Shown here: positions 1-8,115 of the stretch, one piece after another
Position numbering within the stretch: position 1 is the stretch's first letter
How the letters are laid out: every line of letters begins with the position of its first letter
DNA from: a virus
Reading direction: 5' to 3' (one strand)
Length of the DNA stretch: 64,000 bases
Virus record (IMG/VR): IMGVR_UViG_3300028569_002824
Coordinates: 60,474-124,473 of that record
Position numbers and translations under genes: made by a program
Notes under the pieces: generated by a model
The model's database searches: none
Told to the model about the DNA's origin: nothing
Seen by the model: only the letters and a program-made list of their open reading frames with translations

Positions 1-49
1 CTGCTTAAAAACGAGACACCATTCATTACAGCGTTTTTTATTAAAGCTA

Positions 50-154
50 TCATAATAGTGAAACAAAAGCAGCTCCAGTTAAAAATCCTAAAGTAAATAC
101 AATCTTTGTTGGGTGATTCCAAAACAATTCTGTTATTTTCTCTTTAATATCCAT
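50..154 (-). CDS. small single-pass membrane protein (34 aa)
   Basis: A 34-codon ORF starting 5 bases after the stop of the spanin-like gene upstream of it. A short charged N-terminus (DIKEK) is followed by a hydrophobic stretch (IVFTLGFLTGAAFVSLL) that fits one membrane helix. It is not recognised. Position next to a lysis-type gene makes a holin or antiholin-like role conceivable, but that is only inference. Bases 1-49 hold no gene I can support; a possible start at 24-26 would run off the window edge. Confidence 0.45.
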   Translation of the reverse strand: MDIKEKITELFWNHPTKIVFTLGFLTGAAFVSLL

Positions 155-158
155 AATT

Positions 159-779
159 TTATAAAATTCCTTTAATTCGCAAATACGTCGCTCCGCCTAT
201 TGCTATTAACAACCCCACAATAATTAAGTTTCTCTGGAGAAGAGCTAGATCTTTTTCGACTAACTTTTTTTGCATTATATTGAGATCGTTTATCATTTTA
301 TCTCTATTTTCAGCTTGTCTGATTAATTCTTCATCAACCTGCTTTTTAGCATCAATCAGTCCGATAGTATCTCTCTGAATTTGAGCAAACGTTTCTTTAT
401 CCTTTAATAATTGTTGGTACTCTTCAGTATTAACAACTACGACAGTATCATGTCTGTATCTTTCTGGAATTACAATCATTCGTTGTTTATTAACAGGAAC
501 TGAGTCAAACTTACTACCGCTCGATACGGTGCTTATGTGTATGTCAATTTTTTTATAAACAGCTTCTATAGGAATTCTGTTTTTTGGGGGTTTTACAATT
601 CTCGTAGCTTCTGTAATATATTTGTCCGTTAAATCTATCCTCGCTACTTCTAAAGAATCTTTAGACGCATATACAACTTTCGACAAAGCTTCGGACTGTT
701 TTTCAGTGTATACAGTACAGCTAGATGTTATTAACAACACCATTATTGCCATGCAAAGAGTCTTGTGATATTTACTCAT
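159..779 (-). CDS. putative unimolecular spanin (u-spanin-like lipoprotein)
   Basis: 206 aa with a lipoprotein-type N-terminus (hydrophobic core then ITSSC, Cys21), a long charged middle with coiled-coil character (about 120-183, e.g. KKQVDEELIRQAENRDK), and a C-terminal membrane helix (about 184-200, NLIIVGLLIAIGGATYL) with a short basic tail. Established knowledge: u-spanins such as T1 gp11 have exactly this order, lipobox at the N-terminus for the outer membrane and a C-terminal helix in the inner membrane, and fuse the membranes at lysis. The -3 residue of the lipobox is Thr rather than Leu, so lipidation is not certain. Alternative: a generic envelope-spanning lipoprotein. Confidence 0.5.
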   Translation of the reverse strand: MSKYHKTLCMAIMVLLITSSCTVYTEKQSEALSKVVYASKDSLEVARIDLTDKYITEATRIVKPPKNRIPIEAVYKKIDIHISTVSSGSKFDSVPVNKQRMIVIPERYRHDTVVVVNTEEYQQLLKDKETFAQIQRDTIGLIDAKKQVDEELIRQAENRDKMINDLNIMQKKLVEKDLALLQRNLIIVGLLIAIGGATYLRIKGIL

Positions 780-833
780 TACAAATACTTATGCTAAACT
801 GTAAATTTAACTTAGATGAAACTTAAAACCACG

Positions 834-1037
834 TCACATCGTACCCAACTCTAAGTTCGTGTCAATAATTTTTTGCAGTTTTTCCTCATGCAACTCAACA
901 AGAGCGTCAATTGATTGTCTTTTAGACCACATTTTAAATCTAAACTTTTCAACGATTGCTGCTAAATCATCCGTTAGTTCGTCAAGTGGAGGTTTAGTTA
1001 GCAAAAAATGAGCGACTTCTTCTATTGTCATGTGCAT
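834..1037 (-). CDS. small hypothetical protein, paralogue of the one at 59517-59762
   Basis: 67 aa, not recognised. Shares a scattered pattern with the 81-aa protein at 59517-59762: (T/S)IE(E/Q)...FLL....(L/F)DEL near the N-terminus and a C-terminal stretch ending (I/M)I(D/E)TN. A putative promoter abuts the first ATG, so the second ATG (Met3, 1029-1031) may be the real, leaderless start. Function unknown. Confidence 0.65.
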   Translation of the reverse strand: MHMTIEEVAHFLLTKPPLDELTDDLAAIVEKFRFKMWSKRQSIDALVELHEEKLQKIIDTNLELGTM

Positions 1038-1065
1038 ATAGTATAATAATAATTTGAGTTGTCAA
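1038..1065 (-). promoter_or_regulatory. sigma70-like promoter
   Basis: On the minus strand TTGACA (1060-1065), 16-base spacer, TACTAT (1038-1043), directly in front of the gene at 834-1037. Transcription would start about at the second ATG, giving a leaderless mRNA. Inferred from consensus only. Confidence 0.5.
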
Positions 1066-1081
1066 TACAGCAGTTTTAAAA

Positions 1082-1523
1082 TGGTGGAGGTGAGGGGATT
1101 CGAACCCCTGTTTTTATAATCTCTGCTAAAAGATACTACATGCTTTAATGAATTTGACATTTGTTGACTAAAGGCTGTCTTGGCTCATTGACCATGCTTT
1201 TTAAGTCTGCCTGTATGTGTGAATAAAGATCACATACTACCTATGACTAGTTTTACCGCGTTAGTCATCTCACGCAAGAACCTCTGCGTTTCAAAATACT
1301 TTTAGAGGATCCAGTATTAGGCTCTTAAGCTTCGAGAGAATAAGCTTCATCAGCGGTAACGAGAAACTCGCTAGCGTTGTTAAAGATATACTCCGCCTCA
1401 GCAAAGAGGTCAGAATTATCAAGTTCTGCATTTAGGTTTTTAATAGATGTTTAAAGAGGCCAACTATTATCCTCTACATGCACTTTTAGTTTTTAATTAT
1501 AAATCGAAAACCAGTACACCCCC
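1082..1523 (-). ncRNA. ssrA: tmRNA (transfer-messenger RNA)
   Basis: The 5' end GGGGGTG (1517-1523) pairs with CACCTCC before an encoded CCA (1082-1084), forming the alanine-tRNA-like acceptor stem; the T-arm GGGGTTCGAATCCCC lies just inside. After the 5' end come the conserved GTGCATGTAGAGG and GTTGGCCTCT blocks. Pseudoknot 1 is visible: AGAGG/CCUCU and AAUAG/CUAUU, then 12 single-stranded bases and GCA as resume codon. tmRNA tags stalled nascent chains and frees ribosomes together with SmpB; no smpB is in this window. About 442 nt, longer than E. coli's 363. Confidence 0.92.
1325..1429 (-). other. tmRNA tag reading frame (34 codons plus stop)
   Basis: From the GCA resume codon (1427-1429) the frame encodes A-ELDNSDLFAE..., ending ...DEAYSLEA before TAA (1325-1327). 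The tag is acidic and about three times the E. coli length; it ends LEA, not the usual LAA/VAA. The resume codon is placed by its spacing from pseudoknot 1, matching E. coli within one base. Confidence 0.75.
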
Positions 1524-1582
1524 AAAATTTCAAAGATCTGTTTTTATTGTATTACTTAATCTAAAACTGTCAACAGCTAATG

Positions 1583-2065
1583 TTATTGGACGTGAGTTGG
1601 AATGTGTAATTGCAAAATAGTATCATCACCATATTTCTCAAATGCTTCGTCAACATCCTTATTGTGTGCAGTTATGGCGTCATCAATAACAGAAAGCGTT
1701 TCACTTAAATCGCTTACTGATGGATGGCTCGTGCTAAACAATGACTCGATTCCGCATCTGTTTATTAATAATTCCTCTAAGAAGGAGCTAGTGTGTTCAT
1801 CGAATTCAAAATTCCACCCAATTACAATCGGCCATTCACCTACTCCTCTCCACGAACACTGCAAGCTAACCAGCCGCGGAATATTTACGTTTATTGGACG
1901 TTGAGTATCCATCAATAGATTACTTCTGGACTTCTGTAACGTCGTAACAAGAGCGGTAAATTCTGGGTTTTGCTCTTCAAGCACACGAACTTCTTGTTGT
2001 ATACAGGCTATTTGCGCAGCTAACTCTTCGAGTTGTTTTTGCTTCTGTAGTATATTTAACTGCAT
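1583..2065 (-). CDS. hypothetical protein with N-terminal coiled coil
   Basis: 160 aa, not recognised. Residues 1-45 are heptad-like (LQKQKQLEELAAQIACIQQE), the rest is mixed. It lies alone between the tmRNA and the convergent/divergent gene at 2135. Soluble, no signal peptide. Bases 1524-1582 between it and the tmRNA hold no gene I can see. Confidence 0.6.
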   Translation of the reverse strand: MQLNILQKQKQLEELAAQIACIQQEVRVLEEQNPEFTALVTTLQKSRSNLLMDTQRPINVNIPRLVSLQCSWRGVGEWPIVIGWNFEFDEHTSSFLEELLINRCGIESLFSTSHPSVSDLSETLSVIDDAITAHNKDVDEAFEKYGDDTILQLHIPTHVQ

Positions 2066-2134
2066 ATCTTGATCATTGCTTATAGCAAAACTACAAAAAA
2101 TTCAACTGGTACACACAAAACATTAAATAACATT

Positions 2135-2686
2135 ATGAAGTTTATTGATACATTACTAGCAAATAGCTCTCAACAAGAAGCAAAATTATACGGACCCTCA
2201 GAAAAAGCTGCTGTTAAACCTGATACAGGAATAACAATACAAAATCCTGGAGCATTTCATGTAATAAAAGATTGTGCAAGACTTGCTCATGGTTATATTC
2301 CGTTGTTTGTATTCGAATACTTTCCATCTCCATTTGATACATTAAAAGGAAAATTTACAAAGGAAGATATAATAGAATTAGTTGACGCAGCAAAAACAGA
2401 TGTGTTTATAAAACATTTAATAACAGTTATTGTGATTAAAGCCGCTCAAATATTTCCAGAAGTCATCTTAAACTCTTCTGGTAGTTATGTGCCACCACCG
2501 GTTCCAGCACCGTTAGATTACATTCCTTTTAATCAAACCGATAATGTTAATTTAGACGAAATTCATGATCCGTACGGAGAATATAGTGTAAGCGAACAGA
2601 AGACCGTTTCTATAGGAACTCCAGAGGTATTGGACAATACACAAGCTAATATAGCTCTTTTAGTGAGAGCGTTTGATTGCAAATAA
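2135..2686 (+). CDS. hypothetical protein
   Basis: 183 aa from the ATG at 2135. The frame is open further upstream to a TTG at 2069, but that would overlap the opposite-strand start region and has no support, so the internal ATG (MKFIDTLLANS) is preferred. A proline-rich segment (YVPPPVPAPLDYIP) sits in the middle. Isolated on the plus strand; ends one base before the stop of the convergent sulfotransferase. Function unknown. Confidence 0.6.
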   Translation: MKFIDTLLANSSQQEAKLYGPSEKAAVKPDTGITIQNPGAFHVIKDCARLAHGYIPLFVFEYFPSPFDTLKGKFTKEDIIELVDAAKTDVFIKHLITVIVIKAAQIFPEVILNSSGSYVPPPVPAPLDYIPFNQTDNVNLDEIHDPYGEYSVSEQKTVSIGTPEVLDNTQANIALLVRAFDCK

Positions 2687-3379
2687 TCAGGGTTGCAACT
2701 TATTATAACCAAACAATGTAAAATCGTCGTGGTAAAGATCATTAATCAGTTTTATTGATTCGCTGTCAAGAAAATTAAAATAGTTAGGAGATTCCCTTTG
2801 ATGTTTTACTGGGTGACTTTGATTCCAAAAACGATTAAATTTGGAAAACACACACTCAAGTTGTCGCAAGCTATCTGTTAATGCTTCGGTTTTTAATACA
2901 ATAAACCGATCATCGATTGTGTTTTGTTGATTTAATAAAAATACATATTGAGGGAAAACATGATATGCTCCCCAATTTGGTGTTTTAAGCAATATACGTA
3001 ATTGTTTGTTTATTACGTCAACTGAATCTGTAGGAACCGCACTTTTTCTCCAAAATAACTCACTAATAGCTCGATTGTATGGGTTTCTAACAACACTTAA
3101 AAATAGATCTACCTCGTCAATTTTTACGTCAAGTTGCTTTTCGTGGGTAATGATTGTATTAAATGACTGATGCTGTGAATGAATTTTTTTTAAATTACAA
3201 TCTGAAAACTCACGTCTTTCTGAAAGGGGCGTTCCGGCCGGAGTAAATAAAGTCTCTGTGTATTTGCCTGTACTTCTTATGTGAGACTCAATAGAAGTTC
3301 CTCCTGTTTTTGGAATATGTATAAATAATATTTTATTAAACTTAACATCAGAGTCAGCAATTGACGTATAACAAGGCAT
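2687..3379 (-). CDS. sulfotransferase family protein
   Basis: 230 aa. Residues 21-29 (HIPKTGGTS) are the 5'-phosphosulfate loop and 98-106 (RNPYNRAIS) the 3'-phosphate binding motif of the Sulfotransfer_2-type fold, which moves sulfate from PAPS to a carbohydrate or other acceptor. Length fits the short bacterial/phage members. Cytoplasmic, no signal or membrane helix. It heads a run of small minus-strand genes away from the two glycan islands, so its acceptor cannot be guessed. PAPS would have to come from the host. Kinases with a similar P-loop are a less likely alternative. Confidence 0.8.
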   Translation of the reverse strand: MPCYTSIADSDVKFNKILFIHIPKTGGTSIESHIRSTGKYTETLFTPAGTPLSERREFSDCNLKKIHSQHQSFNTIITHEKQLDVKIDEVDLFLSVVRNPYNRAISELFWRKSAVPTDSVDVINKQLRILLKTPNWGAYHVFPQYVFLLNQQNTIDDRFIVLKTEALTDSLRQLECVFSKFNRFWNQSHPVKHQRESPNYFNFLDSESIKLINDLYHDDFTLFGYNKLQP

Positions 3380-3386
3380 ACTTTAT

Positions 3387-3590
3387 TTACCACCCCTCAT
3401 CAAACCATCCAGCTTCTTTTCCGTTCTCCAAGCACGGTGAACACACAGCATATTGATTATTATTTATTAATGAGCCGCACATTGTGCATAGAGTATCATG
3501 CTTCGTGGAGTTCTGTTGTTGTGTGTGAGTGGGAGAGTTAGATTTGTCTAGTGACTTGCAACTATCTAAATAATCTTGAATAGATGGCAT
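3387..3590 (-). CDS. small zinc-ribbon-like protein
   Basis: 67 aa. Two Cys pairs, CTMC and CSPC, about 16 residues apart in the C-terminal half suggest one zinc ribbon; the N-terminal half is low-complexity and polar. Ends AGWFDEGW. Function unknown. Confidence 0.6.
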   Translation of the reverse strand: MPSIQDYLDSCKSLDKSNSPTHTQQQNSTKHDTLCTMCGSLINNNQYAVCSPCLENGKEAGWFDEGW

Positions 3591-3623
3591 ATGAATTTAA
3601 TTAACGAATGGTAGTAAAAAATT

Positions 3624-4169
3624 TTACGACCACCCACCAGTAAACAATTCCTTTCCTGTTTCTTTTTTCCATTTAGTAACAGGCTCTATTAAGTCTACTT
3701 TTAGACGGTCAGACGCAAACCTAAGCATCCTTAAGTTGGGCCAAGCTTGGTAACGGACCTTAATAATTTCACGCAGTGCTTGTTCGGGGGTTTTACCCTG
3801 CATAACCCACGCAATAATTCCTATTGCAGTAGATCTTGACACTCCAGCAAAACAGTTGACCCCAAGATTAAAAATTTTGTCTGAGTCTATTAAAGGTTGG
3901 ATGAACGATATAATGCTATTAACGTGTTGAACTTGTGGTCCCTGTTCTTCTATATGTTTTTGAATATACACATCATTATCTTCATCCGACCAATCAAAAA
4001 AGTATTGAGCAAAGTGTGGCGTTCCTCGTTGACTGAAGTTTTTCTTAATCATACGAATTTTATTTTGATCAGCCTCATCAACAGCAGATATCCACGCGTT
4101 TTGTTTAATTTCTTTAAAGGAAGCTGAAACAGCTGTATCTAAGTCTGTAATAATTATACTATGTATCAT
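3624..4169 (-). CDS. tyrosine / dual-specificity phosphatase-like protein
   Basis: 181 aa. The stretch VNCFAGVSRSTA (about 102-113) is the CX5R signature of cysteine phosphatases (nucleophile Cys, Arg six residues later), followed by the helix IGIIAWVMQGKTPEQAL typical of dual-specificity/protein tyrosine phosphatase folds. A general-acid Asp before it is plausible (FDWSDED). In phage these enzymes could strip phosphate from proteins, RNA ends or inositol-type metabolites; the substrate is not visible. Start overlaps the stop of the upstream gene by ATGA, indicating an operon. Confidence 0.75.
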   Translation of the reverse strand: MIHSIIITDLDTAVSASFKEIKQNAWISAVDEADQNKIRMIKKNFSQRGTPHFAQYFFDWSDEDNDVYIQKHIEEQGPQVQHVNSIISFIQPLIDSDKIFNLGVNCFAGVSRSTAIGIIAWVMQGKTPEQALREIIKVRYQAWPNLRMLRFASDRLKVDLIEPVTKWKKETGKELFTGGWS

Positions 4170-4366
4170 AAAGAGTTTAAAAATTGTTTGAGATCCCAGG
4201 CATATACTCCATGATCACCATTATCAAGAATAGGACACGTTTTACCTCTCATAAAATTATCCCACAATTCTACCAGCTCAAATGGAAGAACATACAGTAT
4301 GTCGCTTTCTCTGATGTTGCTGGATTGGTGTGTTTTTTGTTCTAAGTGATTAATCCAGTTTTCCAT
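4166..4366 (-). CDS. hypothetical protein (66 aa)
   Basis: Not recognised; acidic, Trp-rich for its size (ENWINHLEQ.., ELWDNFMRG). Overlaps the genes on both sides (17 bases upstream, ATGA downstream), so it is translated within the same operon as the phosphatase. Confidence 0.6.
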   Translation of the reverse strand: MENWINHLEQKTHQSSNIRESDILYVLPFELVELWDNFMRGKTCPILDNGDHGVYAWDLKQFLNSL

Positions 4367-4616
4367 TAGGGCCTAATAACGTTATTGCTTTTTTTGTGTC
4401 AAATTCGACTTTTGTATACTCACTTATTTTATTCAACAACTCTTTAGCAGAGGACTCGTATAAGTTATTGTGGTTAGACAAAATTACTTTACGTTCATTG
4501 TTTTGTTCGGTAATATATCCATATCCATCTCCTTCCCAACCGTGATGAAGAACAGGAAATTTGTAAACAATAGTCCCAAATTGATCTTCTATACGTTGTT
4601 CTAATGAGGTCTTCAT
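4350..4616 (-). CDS. hypothetical protein (88 aa)
   Basis: Not recognised. Mixed alpha/beta composition, contains HHGWEGDGYGYITEQN. Directly abuts the stop of the gene at 4617-5231 and overlaps the next gene, so co-transcribed. Confidence 0.6.
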   Translation of the reverse strand: MKTSLEQRIEDQFGTIVYKFPVLHHGWEGDGYGYITEQNNERKVILSNHNNLYESSAKELLNKISEYTKVEFDTKKAITLLGPNGKLD

Positions 4617-5231
4617 TTATAAAGGTTGTCCAACATTACGCTGTTGTTTAAATTTATCGTATAAAGATTTAATTTCTGGTGATTCCAACCAATTCAAAAA
4701 ATCTTTGTCTAATAAATCATATTTAGACACAAAGCCCCATGTTGTAACGGGCTTAGATGGAGCATCCTGTAACGTGTCTGACCAATTAAGTTTAAATCCG
4801 TATTCATCAACCACGTCCTCTTTGTTTTTATCCCAAGATCCAATAATACTGGGATATGGAGGATATGTAAATTCTGGATCATATTGACTTTGATCACTAA
4901 TATAATCTTGCGTAAGCAATGAATCACAAACTACGCTTGACAGATTAAAACTAAACGTATCCAAAGAATCAGTGGTATTGAAGGGTTCGTCATACGGACT
5001 AGCAAAAGCAGTCTCTAAATCAGGCTCAGACAAAATATTTAAACTAGGAGAGTATAAATGATTATACATATAATCTGTAGACAATCCCGAATTAGTTGAA
5101 ATAGATTCTGATGCATTGGCATAGTTATCTACTCTGTTCATTTTAGGCAAAGTAGATAATTTGCTTTTTGCTTTAATTAGGCTAATTTCTAGCTCTAAAT
5201 CATCTACGCGTTCTTCGATATATTTTTTCAT
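4617..5231 (-). CDS. hypothetical protein (204 aa)
   Basis: Not recognised. N-terminal 25 residues are heptad-like (ERVDDLELEISLIKAKSKL); the middle is rich in Ser, Asn, Tyr and Asp, like a disordered linker or surface protein; the C-terminal 50 residues look folded. First gene after a good promoter (5241-5268), so probably operon leader. Confidence 0.6.
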   Translation of the reverse strand: MKKYIEERVDDLELEISLIKAKSKLSTLPKMNRVDNYANASESISTNSGLSTDYMYNHLYSPSLNILSEPDLETAFASPYDEPFNTTDSLDTFSFNLSSVVCDSLLTQDYISDQSQYDPEFTYPPYPSIIGSWDKNKEDVVDEYGFKLNWSDTLQDAPSKPVTTWGFVSKYDLLDKDFLNWLESPEIKSLYDKFKQQRNVGQPL

Positions 5232-5240
5232 AACATGTAT

Positions 5241-5268
5241 AGTATATCCTTACTGAGAGTTTAATCAA
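5241..5268 (-). promoter_or_regulatory. sigma70-like promoter
   Basis: Minus strand: TTGATT (5263-5268), 16-base spacer, TATACT (5241-5246), nine bases before the ATG at 5229-5231. Very short leader expected. It lies over the 3' end of the upstream gene at 5265. Confidence 0.55.
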
Positions 5269-5549
5269 CTTAGATCAAGCTGTTGTTGCAAATCTTCGTT
5301 TACAAAATCGTTATAATCTTTGCCTAAGTTCTCTAAGTGTTCAGTAAACATCAGATCTATGTTCGAATCCTCGTTATATACATAATCAAATATCCAATCA
5401 TGCAGGCTTTCGTCTTTCAAATTTAATTCATCTATTAACCCGTTAAAATAATTTTCTTGTACCGCTTGTAGTTCATTAATGAACGTTTTGACTTTTGTAA
5501 TTACATCATCTGGATGATGTCCTGTTTTTGTATAATACTTTGGTTTCAT
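5265..5549 (-). CDS. hypothetical acidic protein (94 aa)
   Basis: Not recognised. Predicted helical, acidic (LKDESLHDWIFDYVYNEDSN). Start overlaps the stop of the gene at 5546-6298 by ATGA. Confidence 0.6.
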   Translation of the reverse strand: MKPKYYTKTGHHPDDVITKVKTFINELQAVQENYFNGLIDELNLKDESLHDWIFDYVYNEDSNIDLMFTEHLENLGKDYNDFVNEDLQQQLDLS

Positions 5550-6298
5550 AAATTTTGATCTAAGACATACGGCTCTTCTACAATAACGTAGTAACCTTCG
5601 TCACACTTTTCTATTCTTGAAGTTTTACCTTTAGGCAAAGGCGTTTTTTTAAATGCTTTATCAACAATAGACCACATGTCTTTATAATTTTGATTTTGCA
5701 TGTGTAGCTCTATGCTTTTTTGGTATTGTTTTGGAATAATAAAAGATTTTTGAGGTTTCCAATAACCATTATTTTCAAAAATTTTTGGAATAGGTACATC
5801 TGATATCTGCATCGCTCCATCTCCAGACACATCACAAATTCTTCTCGTTCCGTCATTTCTTTGATAGTGCTCGTATTGTTCAATAACCTTTTTAATTTCC
5901 CATGCAACAGTACCATCTTTGAGCTCTTTACATCCTACACCAAATGAAGAATTGGGATGGTCTAAATGCGGTCTGTTTTTTTTATTTTTCCATTCGTCAC
6001 TTTCTTCTATAACAGATCCGTTGTCATCGTATATATTATCGTATAGATCATAGAATCCACCATGCCCGTCATATTCTCTGTTTGGCGTAGGAGGAAAAAC
6101 AATACACCTGACAACATTTTCAATAAATTGACTCTCGTCGTAAGTAATATTCACATCCACAAACGCGTGATCAATCGCCATTTTAATTTGTCCGCTTCGA
6201 AGACGGCTGTAAACCTCCAATGCTGTCGTAAGAGTAGACAAATGTTTCTCATCAAACTCGATTAACACTTTTTTGAATTCAGTTTTTTTCTTTTTCAT
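5546..6298 (-). CDS. hypothetical phage protein (250 aa)
   Basis: Not recognised to function. N-terminal basic stretch KKKKTEFKK, then a helix-rich part (LSTLTTALEVYSRLRSGQ) of a style common in T4-like phage hypotheticals, then a beta-rich middle with DGHGGFYDLYDN. Soluble. Overlaps both neighbours by ATGA, so part of an operon. Confidence 0.65.
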   Translation of the reverse strand: MKKKKTEFKKVLIEFDEKHLSTLTTALEVYSRLRSGQIKMAIDHAFVDVNITYDESQFIENVVRCIVFPPTPNREYDGHGGFYDLYDNIYDDNGSVIEESDEWKNKKNRPHLDHPNSSFGVGCKELKDGTVAWEIKKVIEQYEHYQRNDGTRRICDVSGDGAMQISDVPIPKIFENNGYWKPQKSFIIPKQYQKSIELHMQNQNYKDMWSIVDKAFKKTPLPKGKTSRIEKCDEGYYVIVEEPYVLDQNL

Positions 6299-6453
6299 TG
6301 TATGTGATGATATTGATCTCCTACGTTAAATTTAAGAAACGTATCTCCATCGACTATTACTTCAGTAAGTCCCTCAAACTCATCTTCTACTATCATTGAA
6401 TACCGCTTGAATATCCAAAATCCGCAAACGTCTTTGTGTATTATTTTATTCAT
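6295..6453 (-). CDS. small hypothetical protein (52 aa)
   Basis: MNKIIHKDVC... to ...GDQYHHIQ. Complete frame whose TGA overlaps the ATG of the next gene (ATGA at 6295-6298), the same junction as elsewhere in this operon, which argues it is real despite its size. Beta-rich (MIVEDEFEGLTEVIVDGDTF). Function unknown. Confidence 0.6.
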   Translation of the reverse strand: MNKIIHKDVCGFWIFKRYSMIVEDEFEGLTEVIVDGDTFLKFNVGDQYHHIQ

Positions 6454-6517
6454 AATCTTATATGATACTCAAAAAATCCTCTATTGTTTTGCAATAAAAT
6501 CTAGCATTAGATTAGAT

Positions 6518-7183
6518 TTATTTCTCATGGTGTTTTAGAGTTATGACTCCACAATCATCAATTATAGCATACGTGATAGGTAGTTCACATTGAGATCCAA
6601 GATTTACGCACTCTATACCGCCAATATAATATTGTTTTGGGACATGCGTGTGGCCAAAACAAACAGCATCATAATTGTTATTGTAACAATGTTGGGAAAT
6701 TCTAATAGTTAACTCGTGGGCCGCTCCATGCCAAGTCTTTATGTATTTTTTTAGTTTTCTCGTAAAATGTTGTTTTTTGTCTAATTTTTGCAATAGGTAA
6801 TATACACCTGACGCAAGCTCCGTTAACACTGGTTTAGTGGTGATAAAGAAGTCCCATTTATCACCATGAGTAAATAAAATTCTCTTTTTATTTACTGTGT
6901 GCACATATTCTTCCACGAATTCAAAACCAAGAAGAGCAGAAACTGTCTCTAAATCCTTGTCGTGGTTTCCTTTAATGAACACACAATGTTTTTTCTTTGA
7001 AATCTTTCTTAATTCTGAAAGCACTTTCCACTGCTTTTTGCATAGCCTATGAATATTATAACTATCTAATAAATCTCCGCATAAAATGAACGTGTCATAA
7101 TTGTCTTGCTTGAGTATCTCTAGTGTGAGCTCAGCTTGACAAATTGGACTGCCGAGATGGATATCAGACAATGCTAGAATCAT
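6518..7183 (-). CDS. calcineurin-like metallophosphoesterase
   Basis: 221 aa. All five blocks of the two-metal phosphoesterase fold are present in order: SDIHLG (Asp7, His9), GDLLDS (about 36-41), GNHDK (about 71-75), HGDKW (about 110-114) and GHTHVP (about 176-181). The arrangement is closest to the LpxH/YaeI-like branch, which hydrolyses pyrophosphate or phosphodiester bonds. No signal peptide, so it acts in the cytoplasm. Substrate unknown; a role in nucleotide or nucleic-acid turnover, or lipid A precursor cleavage, are all possible. Confidence 0.85.
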   Translation of the reverse strand: MILALSDIHLGSPICQAELTLEILKQDNYDTFILCGDLLDSYNIHRLCKKQWKVLSELRKISKKKHCVFIKGNHDKDLETVSALLGFEFVEEYVHTVNKKRILFTHGDKWDFFITTKPVLTELASGVYYLLQKLDKKQHFTRKLKKYIKTWHGAAHELTIRISQHCYNNNYDAVCFGHTHVPKQYYIGGIECVNLGSQCELPITYAIIDDCGVITLKHHEK

Positions 7184-7184
7184 A

Positions 7185-7802
7185 TTATGTCCAAAAATAA
7201 TCCCGACGAGCGATTAATTGCGTTAAAATTTCTGTATCTTTTTCTTCTATTAGCTTTTCTATGCGATTTACTTCTCCGTACTTTACCTCGTAAGGAATAC
7301 CATCATCTTTAAATTGATATAGTTTTCTTCCTTGTTCGTCTGTAGTTTCCTCGAACATATCAAACAAATCGCCCTCTCTTTCTGGATAGGCGTTGTCTTT
7401 CTCCTTTTCTAGCTCAGGTCTTCTTTTAGTTATCCATTTATAGGAAAGTTCTAACCAACGTGCAAACTCTTGATGATGCTCTGTTGCAGACCAATCAACG
7501 ACACCATCAACATATTCATCTTCATAAAAGGCTTTAATAAATTCAAAATTAACATTAACGATCAAACCGGATATATCACTCCATTGTTTAGGTATGGCCT
7601 TACGTATTCTAGAATTGCTTGGTTTAAAAATAGGTTTAATACTATCATAATACCACATATTCCATTTATACGGAAGAATATCCCACATATCCCAAATACC
7701 AAACTTTTCGAATAGAAAACTGCGAACATTGTAACACACGCTTTTGTTTTCTGTAAATTCTTTTAAACAGTGATTTTTTGCCATAAATTGTTCGTTGGTC
7801 AT
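7185..7802 (-). CDS. hypothetical phage protein (205 aa)
   Basis: Not recognised. Trp- and Tyr-rich N-terminal half (IWDMWDILPYKWNMWYYDS), charged helical middle (ITKRRPELEKEKDN). One base from the next gene and overlapping the upstream gene by ATGA. Confidence 0.6.
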   Translation of the reverse strand: MTNEQFMAKNHCLKEFTENKSVCYNVRSFLFEKFGIWDMWDILPYKWNMWYYDSIKPIFKPSNSRIRKAIPKQWSDISGLIVNVNFEFIKAFYEDEYVDGVVDWSATEHHQEFARWLELSYKWITKRRPELEKEKDNAYPEREGDLFDMFEETTDEQGRKLYQFKDDGIPYEVKYGEVNRIEKLIEEKDTEILTQLIARRDYFWT

Positions 7803-8113
7803 ACCTCAGGGGATGTTGTATTTAAGTTGTGTTTTACTTCCTCCCAGAGTGAAGGAATGTCATAGCAAATTTCGTTTCCGTCTTTATCGTTTGCTAAATT
7901 AACTTTGTTTGTGAAGCCGATTCTTTCGTATAAATACCAATCGATCCAGTCCTTACCTTCTGTATCAAATACAACATTCAACAAATTTGTAATAACAGTT
8001 TGATATATATCATCATAGTCTATTAAGTTTACACCTAGCGTATATAGGGTATGAGACCGGTCTCTTGCTTTCTCTAAACTCTCGATGCTGATTTTAAATT
8101 GTTCGTAATTCAT
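7799..8113 (-). CDS. hypothetical protein (104 aa)
   Basis: Not recognised. Helical N-terminus, tyrosine- and aspartate-rich middle (LIDYDDIYQTVITNLL). Coupled to its neighbours by 1-4 base junctions. Confidence 0.6.
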   Translation of the reverse strand: MNYEQFKISIESLEKARDRSHTLYTLGVNLIDYDDIYQTVITNLLNVVFDTEGKDWIDWYLYERIGFTNKVNLANDKDGNEICYDIPSLWEEVKHNLNTTSPEV

Positions 8114-8115
8114 GT

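Noticed and set aside
1602-1904. Plus-strand frame opposite the hypothetical gene at 1583-2065
   Set aside because: It is antisense to a better frame and its translation has no sensible composition; treated as a shadow.
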